From an uncultured Prolixibacteraceae bacterium (GTDB lineage Bacteria; Bacteroidota; Bacteroidia; Bacteroidales; Prolixibacteraceae), in assembly GCA_913063265.1 (NCBI GenBank), contig CAJXZG010000051.1, positions 1-38,681 of the forward strand: a stretch of DNA of 38,681 nucleotides. The letters run 5' to 3'. Positions 1-9,200 of the stretch are shown one piece after another. The position numbers were made by a program, and so were the translations under genes. Position 1 is the first letter of the stretch; each line of letters begins with the position of its first letter. The notes below the pieces were generated by a model that saw only the letters and a program-made list of their open reading frames with translations, ran no database searches and had not been told where the DNA came from.

Positions 1-4
1 CGTT

Positions 5-42
5 GTCATTCTGAACGAAATGAAATGGAGTGAAAGAATCTT
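5..42. repeat. Dispersed intergenic repeat (REP-like), candidate
   Basis: The stretch begins GTCATTCTGAACGAA and ends GTGAAAGAATCTTT. It resembles a short sequence that recurs between genes in many Bacteroidota and other bacteria (recollection of the family, not checked). Only one copy lies here, downstream of sufS at the window edge. The rest of positions 43-115 is AT-rich and shows no gene. Confidence 0.45.
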
Positions 43-115
43 TTTCATAATTTATTTATTACCCGTATACTACTGATAAAGAAATTTAAATTGAGAAAAG
101 AATCTGAGTTTTTTT

Positions 116-1333
116 TTAAAGCATCAATAAGACTTTTTTGAGCGCTTTCAAAAAAATATCTATTTCTTCTTTTGTATTATAAGCCCCAAACGAAATTCGA
201 AGACAGCCTTGCATATTGTAATGTTGCATTACTGTATCTGCACATAGATGACCTGTACGTACAGCAATTCCCATTTTGTCAAGTAACATTCCCAAATCGT
301 AGGCATGTACATTTTCAATATTAAATGAAATTACACTTGATTTTGAATTTGATTCACCATAAATCTTTAATCCGGGAATTTCTTTTAGTTTTTTTGTTGC
401 ATAGTGCAGCAGATCATTTTCCCATTCTTTAATATTTGGCAGGCCAATTTTATTTAAAAAATCGATAGCTGCACCAAAAGCAATTACACTTGTAATATTG
501 GGTGTGCCGGCTTCAAATTTGTATGGTATCTCATTAAAAGTTGTTCCTTCAAATGAAACTTCAGAAATCATTTCACCACCGCCCTGGTAAGGAGGCATTT
601 GCTCAAGCCATTTTCTTTTTCCGTAAAGCACTCCAACGCCGTTTGGCCCGTACATTTTATGCGCTGAAAAGGTGTAAAAATCAACATCAGTTTCCTGAAC
701 ATCAACGTTAAGATGTTGAACAGCCTGGGCTCCATCAACAAGCACAACCACATTATTTTGCCTGGCAATTTTGGTTATTTCCGAAATCGGATTAATTGTT
801 CCCAAAACATTGGAAACGTGAGCAATGGCAATCAGCTTTGTTTTGTTATTGATTAATTCCGGTAGTTTATCCAACAGAATTTCACCCTTATCGGAAAAGG
901 GAAGTTTTACAATCCTGGCCTTTTTTCTAATTGCTGCCAATTGCCATGGAACAATATTGGCATGATGTTCCATTTCTGAAACAATTATTTCATCCCCCTC
1001 TTTTACAAATTGTTCGCAAAACGAAAATGCCACAAGGTTGATACTTTCTGTTGTTCCTTTGGTAAAAATTATCTCTTCTCTGTTTTTTGCATTAATAAGA
1101 TCTTTTACTTTATTTCTGACATTTTCAAATTGCTCAGTGGCTTTATCAGCCATAAAATGAGCACCACGATGTATATTCCCGTAATACTTGTTATGGAGCT
1201 CTTCTTCTGCTTCCAGCACCTGTACAGGTTTTTGTGCCGAAGCACCACTGTCGAAATAAACAAAAGGTTTATCATATACCTTGTTTTCAAGAATCGGAAA
1301 ATAACTTCGTATTTTGTGAATATCGTAGTTCAT
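116..1333 (-). CDS. sufS: Cysteine desulfurase SufS (SufS/CsdA family)
   Basis: A PLP-dependent enzyme that takes sulfur from L-cysteine, giving alanine and an enzyme-bound persulfide for Fe-S cluster assembly by the cytosolic SufBCD scaffold. The 405 residues match the usual family length. Visible marks are the cofactor lysine K226 in the TFSAHKMYGPNG motif, H124 in EMEHHAN (stacks on PLP), and the persulfide cysteine C364 in RTGHLCA, which is the SufS-type rather than the IscS-type active-site context. It is the last gene of sufB-sufC-sufD-sufS and lies 59 bp after sufD. That gap holds a terminator-like hairpin, so sufS may be expressed below sufBCD. No sufE or sufU follows before the window edge, so the sulfur-transfer partner must be elsewhere. 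Confidence 0.95.
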   Translation of the reverse strand: MNYDIHKIRSYFPILENKVYDKPFVYFDSGASAQKPVQVLEAEEELHNKYYGNIHRGAHFMADKATEQFENVRNKVKDLINAKNREEIIFTKGTTESINLVAFSFCEQFVKEGDEIIVSEMEHHANIVPWQLAAIRKKARIVKLPFSDKGEILLDKLPELINNKTKLIAIAHVSNVLGTINPISEITKIARQNNVVVLVDGAQAVQHLNVDVQETDVDFYTFSAHKMYGPNGVGVLYGKRKWLEQMPPYQGGGEMISEVSFEGTTFNEIPYKFEAGTPNITSVIAFGAAIDFLNKIGLPNIKEWENDLLHYATKKLKEIPGLKIYGESNSKSSVISFNIENVHAYDLGMLLDKMGIAVRTGHLCADTVMQHYNMQGCLRISFGAYNTKEEIDIFLKALKKVLLML

Positions 1334-1340
1334 AAAGAGA

Positions 1341-1374
1341 TAAAAATAAGGGCTTCAAATATAAGAAGCCCTTA
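1341..1374 (-). terminator. Terminator-like hairpin between sufD and sufS
   Basis: Arms 1347-1356 and 1365-1374 form a perfect 10-bp stem (AAGGGCTTC core) around an 8-nt loop. Read on the minus strand it is followed by a T-rich tract (complement of 1341-1346). It sits inside the suf operon, after the sufD stop and just before the sufS start, so it may cause partial termination or protect the 3' end of the upstream mRNA. Confidence 0.6.
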
Positions 1375-1392
1375 CGAATATATATATGTTAA

Positions 1393-2763
1393 TTAGCAAT
1401 CGCAATTGTAAGCACAATCATGGCATTGTGCAACTTCACCTTTTAAACGCTTTTCAATCAAATCATCTATTCTTTCGCGAAGCGCTTCGATGTTAATTTC
1501 CTGAACTACTTCATGCGCAAAAGCATTCATCATTATCATTCGTGCTTTGTCCTTATCGATTCCTCTGGCACGCAGGTAAAACAATGCCTCTTCGTCAATT
1601 TGACCAACTGTTGCACCATGACTACATTTTACATCATCAGCATCAATAATCAACTGAGGCTTGGTTTGCATGGTTGCCTGATCGGTCAAAAGAATATTAT
1701 TGTTTCGTTGAAATGCATTGGTTTTTTGAGCATCCCTTGCAACATGAATTCTACCCGAAAATGCTCCAGTGGCTTTTTCATCCAGAACATATTTATAAAT
1801 CTGATTACTCTGGCAATGAGACTTTCCGTGAATTACCTGTGTAAAATTATCGACATGTTGTTGTCTGTCTAAAAATGCCATTCCATACATATTTGCCTCG
1901 GCATTTTCACCATCGATAATAAATTTTAAATTATTACGGATTAAACCTCCATGCATTGAAACAGTATGTGTAGTGGCATTTGAATTTTGTTCCTGTTTTA
2001 CAAAAACCGAATTGATACTTGTAGATTTATTATGCTGATTTTGAACTGTATAATATTCAAAGTGTGCATTTTCTCCAACAAATACCTCAGTAACCGAGTT
2101 ACTTAAATACTGATTTAAATTAAGTGTATGGTCGCATACCACCAGTTTAACTTGTGCACCGGGTTCAACAATCACCAAATTTCTTTGGGTTGAATATGCA
2201 TCTTCGTCTTTCTTTAAAAGATTCAGGATTTGTATGGGCATTTCGACAACCGCATTTTTTGGGACATACAAAAAGTACCCATCTTTAGCAAAAGCAGTAT
2301 TTAACGCTACCATCGAATCTGATTCTGTGTTGGCAACACTTGCGTAATGTTTTTCAACCAATTCAGGATATTGATTCGCGGCACTTTCCAAACCATCTAT
2401 AATCACTCCTTTGGGAAGCTTCCCTAAATTGTCATTCTTTTTGTAATACCATCCGTTAAAAAGCAGTGTCAAATGAGTATTTAGCTGTGGTACATCACAA
2501 CTGTAAATTTCTTTAACATCAGCATCTGATTCATCAGGAGTGTGACTAAACTGATAATCGGGAGTGAATTTAGGATGCAGATTGGTGTATTTATAATCTT
2601 CAACTTTCCTGTTCGGGATTCCTTTTGCAACAAAATCCCTGAAAGCTTTGTTTCTTTTCGCGTTTAAAATTTCCGAAGAACCATCAAAAAGAAGTTCTTT
2701 CACTTCATTATAATGAGCGGTGTATTTTAACGACAAATCTGTATTTTCAGTGATAACACTCAT
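1393..2763 (-). CDS. sufD: Fe-S cluster assembly protein SufD
   Basis: SufD pairs with SufB and two SufC ATPases to form the SufBC2D scaffold on which clusters are built. From the start at 2763 (MSVITENTDL) the protein has 456 residues, close to the family norm. The open frame runs 20 codons further upstream into sufC, but that extension is lysine-rich, overlaps the sufC coding sequence and is unlike SufD N-termini, so I reject it. The C-terminal half has the beta-helix character of SufB/SufD, with CSHGATVGQIDEEALFYLRA carrying the conserved histidine region. The C-terminus carries CHDCAYNCDC, a cysteine cluster that could bind metal. The gene begins 7 bp after the sufC stop, so the two are co-transcribed. 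Confidence 0.95.
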   Translation of the reverse strand: MSVITENTDLSLKYTAHYNEVKELLFDGSSEILNAKRNKAFRDFVAKGIPNRKVEDYKYTNLHPKFTPDYQFSHTPDESDADVKEIYSCDVPQLNTHLTLLFNGWYYKKNDNLGKLPKGVIIDGLESAANQYPELVEKHYASVANTESDSMVALNTAFAKDGYFLYVPKNAVVEMPIQILNLLKKDEDAYSTQRNLVIVEPGAQVKLVVCDHTLNLNQYLSNSVTEVFVGENAHFEYYTVQNQHNKSTSINSVFVKQEQNSNATTHTVSMHGGLIRNNLKFIIDGENAEANMYGMAFLDRQQHVDNFTQVIHGKSHCQSNQIYKYVLDEKATGAFSGRIHVARDAQKTNAFQRNNNILLTDQATMQTKPQLIIDADDVKCSHGATVGQIDEEALFYLRARGIDKDKARMIMMNAFAHEVVQEINIEALRERIDDLIEKRLKGEVAQCHDCAYNCDC

Positions 2764-2770
2764 CTCAATT

Positions 2771-3517
2771 CTAGTTTTCTTTTTTAATCCAGTCGTAACC
2801 TTTTTCTTCCAATTCCAGAGCAAGTTCTTTTCCTGCCGATTTTACTATTTTCCCCTGGTGTAAAACGTGAACATAATCAGGCACGATATAATCCAGCAAC
2901 CTTTGATAGTGGGTTACAACTATCGTTGAGTTTTCGGGTGATTTTAGTGCATTTACACCGTGTGCAACAGTTTTTAATGCATCAATATCAAGTCCTGAAT
3001 CTGTTTCGTCCAAAATGGCCAGTTTGGGTTCTAAAAGAGCCATCTGAAAAATCTCATTCTTTTTCTTTTCACCACCTGAAAAACCTTCATTAACCGAACG
3101 GTTGGTTAGTTGCGTGTGCATATCAACCAACTCCATTTTTTCACGCATTAGTTTTAAAAATTCACCTGCAGTAAGTTCCTTTTCTCCGCGATACTTACGA
3201 TGTTCGTTTACTGATGCTTTCAGAAAATTCACCATGGGAACACCCGGAATTTCCACAGGATACTGAAAGCTTAAAAAGATACCTTCTTTGGCCCTGTCCT
3301 CAGGTGATTTCTCCAGCAAATCTTCGCTTTGATAAGATATTTCACCGGCAGTTACTTCGTATTCTTCTTTACCGGCAAGTACATTGGCAAGCGTACTTTT
3401 TCCCGAACCGTTTGGGCCCATAATCGCATGTACCTCACCAGGTTTTATTTCAAGGTTTATTCCTTTTAAAATCTCCTGTCCCTCGACAGAAACGTATAAG
3501 TTTTTAATTGATAACAT
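2771..3517 (-). CDS. sufC: Fe-S assembly ATPase SufC (ABC-type)
   Basis: Soluble ABC ATPase that drives the conformational change of the SufBC2D complex. The 248 residues match the family. Walker A is GPNGSGKST (residues 34-42), the signature is the SufC-type FSGGEKKKNE (146-155), and Walker B with its following Asp loop is LAILDETDSGLD (166-177). There is no membrane segment, as expected for a cytosolic non-transport ABC protein. It lies between sufB (55 bp upstream) and sufD (7 bp downstream) in one operon. Confidence 0.97.
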   Translation of the reverse strand: MLSIKNLYVSVEGQEILKGINLEIKPGEVHAIMGPNGSGKSTLANVLAGKEEYEVTAGEISYQSEDLLEKSPEDRAKEGIFLSFQYPVEIPGVPMVNFLKASVNEHRKYRGEKELTAGEFLKLMREKMELVDMHTQLTNRSVNEGFSGGEKKKNEIFQMALLEPKLAILDETDSGLDIDALKTVAHGVNALKSPENSTIVVTHYQRLLDYIVPDYVHVLHQGKIVKSAGKELALELEEKGYDWIKKEN

Positions 3518-3572
3518 GTTATTAATTGAAATTTAGAGTATCACAATTGTACTCTGGTTTTTTATAAAATTT

Positions 3573-5018
3573 TTAACCAACACTTCCTTCCAGACTGATT
3601 TGAAGTAATTTTTGCGCTTCAACAGCAAACTCCATCGGAAGTTTATTTAAAACCTCCTTGGCATAACCATTTATAATCATACCGATTGCTTTTTCAGTAT
3701 CAATTCCGCGTTGGTTGCAATAAAATATCTGATCTTCTCCAATTTTCGAAGTTGTTGCTTCATGTTCCACAATCGAAGATTTATTTCCTACTTCGATATA
3801 AGGGAATGTATGTGCACCGCAGGTATCGTTCAGCAGTAAAGAATCACACTGCGAGAAGTTTCTTGAATTTACAGCTCCGGGCATAACTTTTACCAGTCCA
3901 CGATAAGAGTTTTCGCTTTTACCGGCTGAAATACCTTTGGATACAATTGTACTTTTGGTGTTTTTACCAATATGTACCATTTTTGAACCGGTATCTGCCT
4001 GCTGGTGATTATTGGTTACGGCAACTGAGTTAAATTCTCCGATTGAATTATTCCCGAGCAAAACACAACTTGGGTATTTCCATGTAATTGCTGAACCGGT
4101 TTCTACCTGTGTCCAGCTAATCTTTGAAGATTCACCGCGGCAAATTCCACGTTTTGTTACAAAATTATAGATTCCGCCTTTCCCTTCCTTATCTCCTGGA
4201 TACCAGTTTTGAACGGTTGAGTATTTTACTTCTGCACGATCGAGAGTGATTATTTCCACAACTGCTGCATGTAATTGATTTTCATCACGCATGGGTGCAG
4301 TACATCCTTCCAGATAACTCACATAGCTATCGTCGTCTGCAACAATTAAGGTACGCTCAAATTGACCTGTATTTGCTGCATTAATTCTGAAGTAAGTTGA
4401 TAATTCCATTGGGCATTTAACGCCTTTTGGAATATAACAAAACGAACCATCGCTAAACACAGCAGAGTTTAAAGCCGCAAAAAAGTTATCGGCAACCGGT
4501 ACAGCCTGTCCAATATATTTTTTCACCAAATCGGGATGCTTCTGCAAAGCATCGCTGATAGAACAGAAAATAATTCCCTGTTCAGCCAGCGTTTCTTTAA
4601 AAGTGGTTTTTACAGAAACACTGTCCATGACAACGTCTACGGCGACTCCGGCAAGTTGTTTTTGCTCTTCCAACGGAATTCCGAGTTTATTGAAAGTATC
4701 TATTAATTCCGGATCAACTTCGTCGAGACTGTTATATTTTGGCTTTGTACTGGGAGCAGCATAATAACTTATTGCCTGAAAATCGATAGGTGGTATTTTT
4801 AAATACGCCCAGTTTGGCATTTTCATTTTTTGCCATTTTCTAAAAGCATCCAGCCGAAAATCGAGCATAAAATCAGGCTCTTTTTTCTTGGCCCAGATCG
4901 TTTTGATAACCTCCTCATTTAAACCAACTTCAATAATGTCTGTTTCAATATCGGTGACAAATCCGTATTTGTATTCACCTTGGGTAACATCGTTTAATAT
5001 CTTTTCCTGATCTGCCAT
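3573..5018 (-). CDS. sufB: Fe-S cluster assembly protein SufB
   Basis: Central scaffold subunit of SufBC2D, which receives persulfide sulfur from SufS and holds the nascent cluster. The 481 residues are typical. Recognisable SufB stretches are [19 protein letters not shown], the [20 protein letters not shown] core, and [20 protein letters not shown] near the C-terminus. It is the first gene of the suf operon. A candidate promoter (TATCTTTG on the minus strand) sits about 60 bp upstream, back to back with the thiL promoter. I see no obvious Fe-S regulator operator. Confidence 0.96.
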   Translation of the reverse strand: MADQEKILNDVTQGEYKYGFVTDIETDIIEVGLNEEVIKTIWAKKKEPDFMLDFRLDAFRKWQKMKMPNWAYLKIPPIDFQAISYYAAPSTKPKYNSLDEVDPELIDTFNKLGIPLEEQKQLAGVAVDVVMDSVSVKTTFKETLAEQGIIFCSISDALQKHPDLVKKYIGQAVPVADNFFAALNSAVFSDGSFCYIPKGVKCPMELSTYFRINAANTGQFERTLIVADDDSYVSYLEGCTAPMRDENQLHAAVVEIITLDRAEVKYSTVQNWYPGDKEGKGGIYNFVTKRGICRGESSKISWTQVETGSAITWKYPSCVLLGNNSIGEFNSVAVTNNHQQADTGSKMVHIGKNTKSTIVSKGISAGKSENSYRGLVKVMPGAVNSRNFSQCDSLLLNDTCGAHTFPYIEVGNKSSIVEHEATTSKIGEDQIFYCNQRGIDTEKAIGMIINGYAKEVLNKLPMEFAVEAQKLLQISLEGSVG

Positions 5019-5073
5019 TTAATCTTGTTTTCTATCTAATAACAACAGTGTTTAAATCCTGTTTAAAATTAAA

Positions 5074-5104
5074 TTGCAAAGATATAAAAGTATGGGTATT
5101 TTTG
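5074..5104 (+). promoter_or_regulatory. thiL promoter (TTG-N20-TATTTTTG)
   Basis: TTG at 5074-5076 and TATTTTTG at 5097-5104 are 20 nt apart, matching the Bacteroidota sigma-A pattern. The start codon lies 44 nt downstream. The element overlaps the oppositely directed suf -7 box, so the two promoters may compete. Confidence 0.6.
5077..5084 (-). promoter_or_regulatory. suf operon promoter, -7 box
   Basis: The minus strand reads TATCTTTG, matching the Bacteroidota -7 consensus TAnnTTTG, 58 bp before the sufB start. No clear TTTG -33 element is visible at the right spacing, so the call rests on the -7 box and position. Confidence 0.5.
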
Positions 5105-5148
5105 TCCTGTATGGAAAGTAAATAATACCTTTTAGTCTGAAATTAACA

Positions 5149-6186
5149 ATGAAGAAAGAAATAAAACAAACCGAGATAAAAGAATTGGGAGAATTTGGCC
5201 TGATTGATCGCCTGACAAAAAATATCAAAATCAAAAATGAAAGCACGGTAAAAGGCGTTGGCGATGATGCTGCAATTCTGCATTTTGGAGAAAAGCAAAT
5301 TGTGGTTTCTTCAGATTTGTTAACTGAAGGTGTTCATTTTAACCTGATGTATGTTCCTTTAAAACATTTAGGTTATAAATCTGTGGTAGTAAATTTATCG
5401 GATGTTTGTGCCATGAATGCTACCCCAAAACAAATTGTGGTAAACATTGCTTTATCCGGAAAATTTTCTGTTGAAGCAGTTGAAGAGTTGTACTCGGGAA
5501 TTCATCTGGCCTGCGAAAAATACGGTGTTGATTTGGTTGGAGGAGACACAACCAGCTCAATGACAGGATTAACCATAAGTGTTACTGTAATTGGTGAAGC
5601 TGATAAAAAAGATATCATCTTAAGAGGTGGAGCAAAAGCCAATGATTTACTATGTGTTACAGGTGATTTGGGTGGAGCATACATGGGTTTGCAACTGCTG
5701 GAAAGGGAAAACGAGGTGTTTAAAGTAAATGAAAAAATGCAACCGCAACTGGAAGGTTACGATTATATTTTGGAACGCCAATTAAAACCTGAAGCCAGGA
5801 TTGATATTGTTTCTGCATTGTATAAATTAGGAATCAAACCTACTTCGATGATTGATATCTCGGATGGATTGTCTTCAGAAATCCATCATTTATGTAAAAA
5901 CTCAAATTTGGGTTGCAGTGTGTTTGAGGATAAAATTCCAATGGATTTCCAGACAAAAAAAATGGCAGAAGAATTGAATATCAATCCACTGGTAGCTGCC
6001 TTAAACGGAGGAGAGGATTACGAATTGCTTTTTACCCTTCCTTTAAGCGATTACGAAAAAATTAAAAATGATCCTGATTTTTCGGTAATCGGACATATGA
6101 CGGAAGCGTCAGAAGGAATTAACCTGGTAACAGGCGCTGGTTCTGCAATACCTTTGGTGGCGCAGGGGTGGAATCATGGGGAATAA
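5149..6186 (+). CDS. thiL: Thiamine-monophosphate kinase
   Basis: Makes thiamine diphosphate from thiamine monophosphate and ATP in the cytosol, the last step of cofactor synthesis. The 345 residues fit ThiL of the PurM/AIR synthetase superfamily. Diagnostic motifs are VKGVGDDAAIL near the N-terminus (metal/ATP binding), VDLVGGDTTSS, MIDISDGLSSEIHHL and ALNGGEDYELLFT near the C-terminus. It is divergent from the suf operon, 130 bp away, and is followed by a bidirectional terminator. It is monocistronic, and no thiC/thiE/thiG genes or TPP riboswitch lie nearby. Confidence 0.95.
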   Translation: MKKEIKQTEIKELGEFGLIDRLTKNIKIKNESTVKGVGDDAAILHFGEKQIVVSSDLLTEGVHFNLMYVPLKHLGYKSVVVNLSDVCAMNATPKQIVVNIALSGKFSVEAVEELYSGIHLACEKYGVDLVGGDTTSSMTGLTISVTVIGEADKKDIILRGGAKANDLLCVTGDLGGAYMGLQLLERENEVFKVNEKMQPQLEGYDYILERQLKPEARIDIVSALYKLGIKPTSMIDISDGLSSEIHHLCKNSNLGCSVFEDKIPMDFQTKKMAEELNINPLVAALNGGEDYELLFTLPLSDYEKIKNDPDFSVIGHMTEASEGINLVTGAGSAIPLVAQGWNHGE

Positions 6187-6221
6187 AAAAATCCAGTTGC
6201 TTTAAGTAGTTGGATTTTTTT
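6185..6221. terminator. Bidirectional terminator, thiL / secreted-protein gene
   Basis: A run of seven A (6185-6191) plus TCCA pairs with TGGA plus seven T (6211-6221). The inner stem is lengthened by G-T wobbles. It starts at the thiL stop and lies 20 bp from the convergent end of the gene at 6242, so it can serve both strands. Confidence 0.8.
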
Positions 6222-6241
6222 ATTATAATATTTTTACCAAA

Positions 6242-9200
6242 TTAGTCTCCCTTAAATATTACTTTTCCATTTGTAATGTTATCTCCAATTATTACTCTGT
6301 AAATATAAAATCCAGTGATTTCAACATCCGGTTCAAAAATGGCTTCATATTTATAATCTGCCTGAATAGGTTGTTCAAATATAGTTTTTATGAGTCTACC
6401 TGTAATATCGTAAATGTCAATTTGTGCATTAACACTTTCTTTTGCCATTAACTCAAACCTTAGCTTGTCGGAGAATGGATTAGGGTAAACTTTAAGTGTT
6501 CCATATGTTTTTGGCTCAGAAATATCTGTGAATGATTTTTCTCCTGATTTTGGTATCAATGGAGAATAACAACAATAGACAGAATATTTATACCCGGCCA
6601 TTGAAGCGCTTCCAAAGCTGGCTGGCATTCCTCCACTCCATGTTTGGTCTGACTGCGCCCTTGCCGGAGTGCCCGCTTCGTATCTTATTCCGGGGTTGTT
6701 TTCGAATACCCAGGCCAGCCATACAGTCTGCCCTGAATTAACATTTACGGGGTTAATCAGGTCAATTGTTTGCCATCCTTCTGCACCATTCACCGTTGAG
6801 TTTGCCGTTACTCCAATTCTTGTGCCGGGCGTACCTGAATTATCCTCATAAACAGCAAGCAACATATTGCCACTTCCACCATTGTGGTATATAGAAATAC
6901 TTTCAATTTCCGCCGGTTCAGTTGCAGTAACCTGCACGGCTCTGCGGTTAGCTTTGGTGCTTGTATTTTCCAATACATCGGTATTACCAAGAGTATTGTT
7001 GCAGCTTATTGGTATATCTACCAGATCATAGAGTTCCTTGATCTGGTCAATGGTTAAGGCATGATTATATATCCTGACTTCATCCATCAAACCCTGGTAG
7101 AGCATTGTTGGTGTTGATTCATCCCTTCCTGCACCAATTAAAAGATTATAACCAATGCCTGAATCGATATTTCCTGAAGCATCGACGGTATAAATTAGTT
7201 CATCGTCCAAATAGAATTTTTTGGTGGCTCCGTTATAAGTTACTGTTAATAAATGCCATTCTCCATCCCATAGTTTGGTGCTGTTTGTTGATACCCAGTC
7301 GTTTGATGTCCCTGCAGTTTTAAATCCAATTCCTTTTGAATTAGGGCTAATATATAATCCATATGAGTCTGTATCGGGTCCACCATGCATAATTACACCC
7401 TGATAGCTTCCTGTATTTGCAGGTTTAAGCCATGTACTTAGTGTTACTTCATTGGATACATTTTCTGAAAATACATCACCAAGTGTAATATAACCTGAGC
7501 CTGAAAAATCTAATCCTTTACCTCTTATTCCATCAACTCTTGAAACACTATTTACTATTGTGCCGTTGTTTGAACCTTGATTGTCAAATACAGTTGCACC
7601 TGATATTTCTTCAAATAGAAATTCTGAAAATTCAGGTGCTACATTATTATGTAAGCTTTGGATATCCATAGCACTAAGGGCATAATTGTAAATTCTTACT
7701 TCATCCATTAGCCCTGAGTAAAGCATGGTGGGAGAAATTTCATCTCTTCCGGCACCAATAAGCAAATTGTATCCAATTCCGGAATCTATTGAGCCCGTTG
7801 CATCAACTCTGAATATTTCCTTGTCGTCAAGGTAGAATATCTTCTCGGTACCATTATAGGTGACAGTTAACAAATGCCATTTTCCATCCCATAAATCAGA
7901 GTTGTTTGTTGAAATCCAATTATTGGTTGTGCCACTTGTTTTAAATCCAATACCATTTGAACCAGGACTGATATAGAGTCCATAAGAGTCGGTATCCGGT
8001 CCTCCATGCATAATTATTCCCTGGTATCCATCAGACGAACTGTTGGGTTTAATCCATGCACTTAATGTTACTTCATTTTTTACGTTATCTCCAAAAGCAT
8101 CTCCAATAAAAACATGTTCTGAGCCTGTAAATTCGAGCCCATTTCCCCGAACCCCGTTAACCCGGGATGCCGAGTTGACAATTATCCCGTCGTTTGAACC
8201 GTTCGAGTCGAAAACTGATGTGCCGGAGGATTCGTCAAATAAATATTCTGAGAAAGCAGGAGATGAATCAAACCCTGAAGTATAAGAACAATAGATAGAA
8301 TACTGGTAATTTGCAAAGCTGGCCGAACCAAAAGATGTTGGCATTCCTCTTGTCCATGTTTCAGTGGACTGTGCCCTTGCCGGAGTTCCGGTAGTATATC
8401 TTATTCCCGGATTATTTTGAAACACCCATGCGAGCCAAACCGTTTCACCAGAGTTTACAGGCAGTGGGTTTGAAAGCTCGACGGTTTGCCATCCTTCGGA
8501 AGAACTGACAGGTGTAGAAGCTGTTGTTGCCAGTCTTGAAGAAGGTTCCCCGGAAGCATCCTCATATACTGCCAGCAGGACATCTCCCGAGCCTCCGTTG
8601 TGGTAAATCGAAATACTGTTGATTTCCCCGTTTTCGCTAAAAGTAACAGGAACAGCCCTTCTGTTTGCCTTTGTAGAAATGGAACTGAATATGTCAGTAA
8701 TGCCAATTATATTATTGGGAGCCTCTTGAATAACTGTAACAGTTTTACTTGAAAATACACTATTGACTAATAATGTTGCTGTTCTTGCTTTGTTTTCTGT
8801 ATTTTCTGAGACAGCAGTAATGTCAATAGTTCCAAACCATAATCCTGAGGTAGGAGAAATATTTAACCAATCAACATCAGTTATTATTTCCCATTCTGAC
8901 TCAGCAAACACTTCAAATGATTCACTTGCTCCATTTGTTGATTCAAGCGATAAATTTGAAGGATCAACATTTAATCCGTCGTTTAATTTAGCATTAATAG
9001 AATACAAACCAGATATGTTTGCATCTGCCCCTCCTATTTTTATTAAGTAACTGGCATATTTGAAATATAAACTACCCGAAAATTTTGCATTATTGTCAAT
9101 ACCACTATTATTGTCTGATGACCATATAGATATACCTCCTTCATCCTGGTCTATTACGAAAATAGTTAAATAGGTATCGGTATTACCAAAAGTTTCAATG

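Noticed and set aside
2764-2823. 20-codon N-terminal extension of SufD
   Set aside because: It overlaps the end of sufC and encodes a Lys-rich stretch unlike SufD N-termini; the start at 2763 fits the family.
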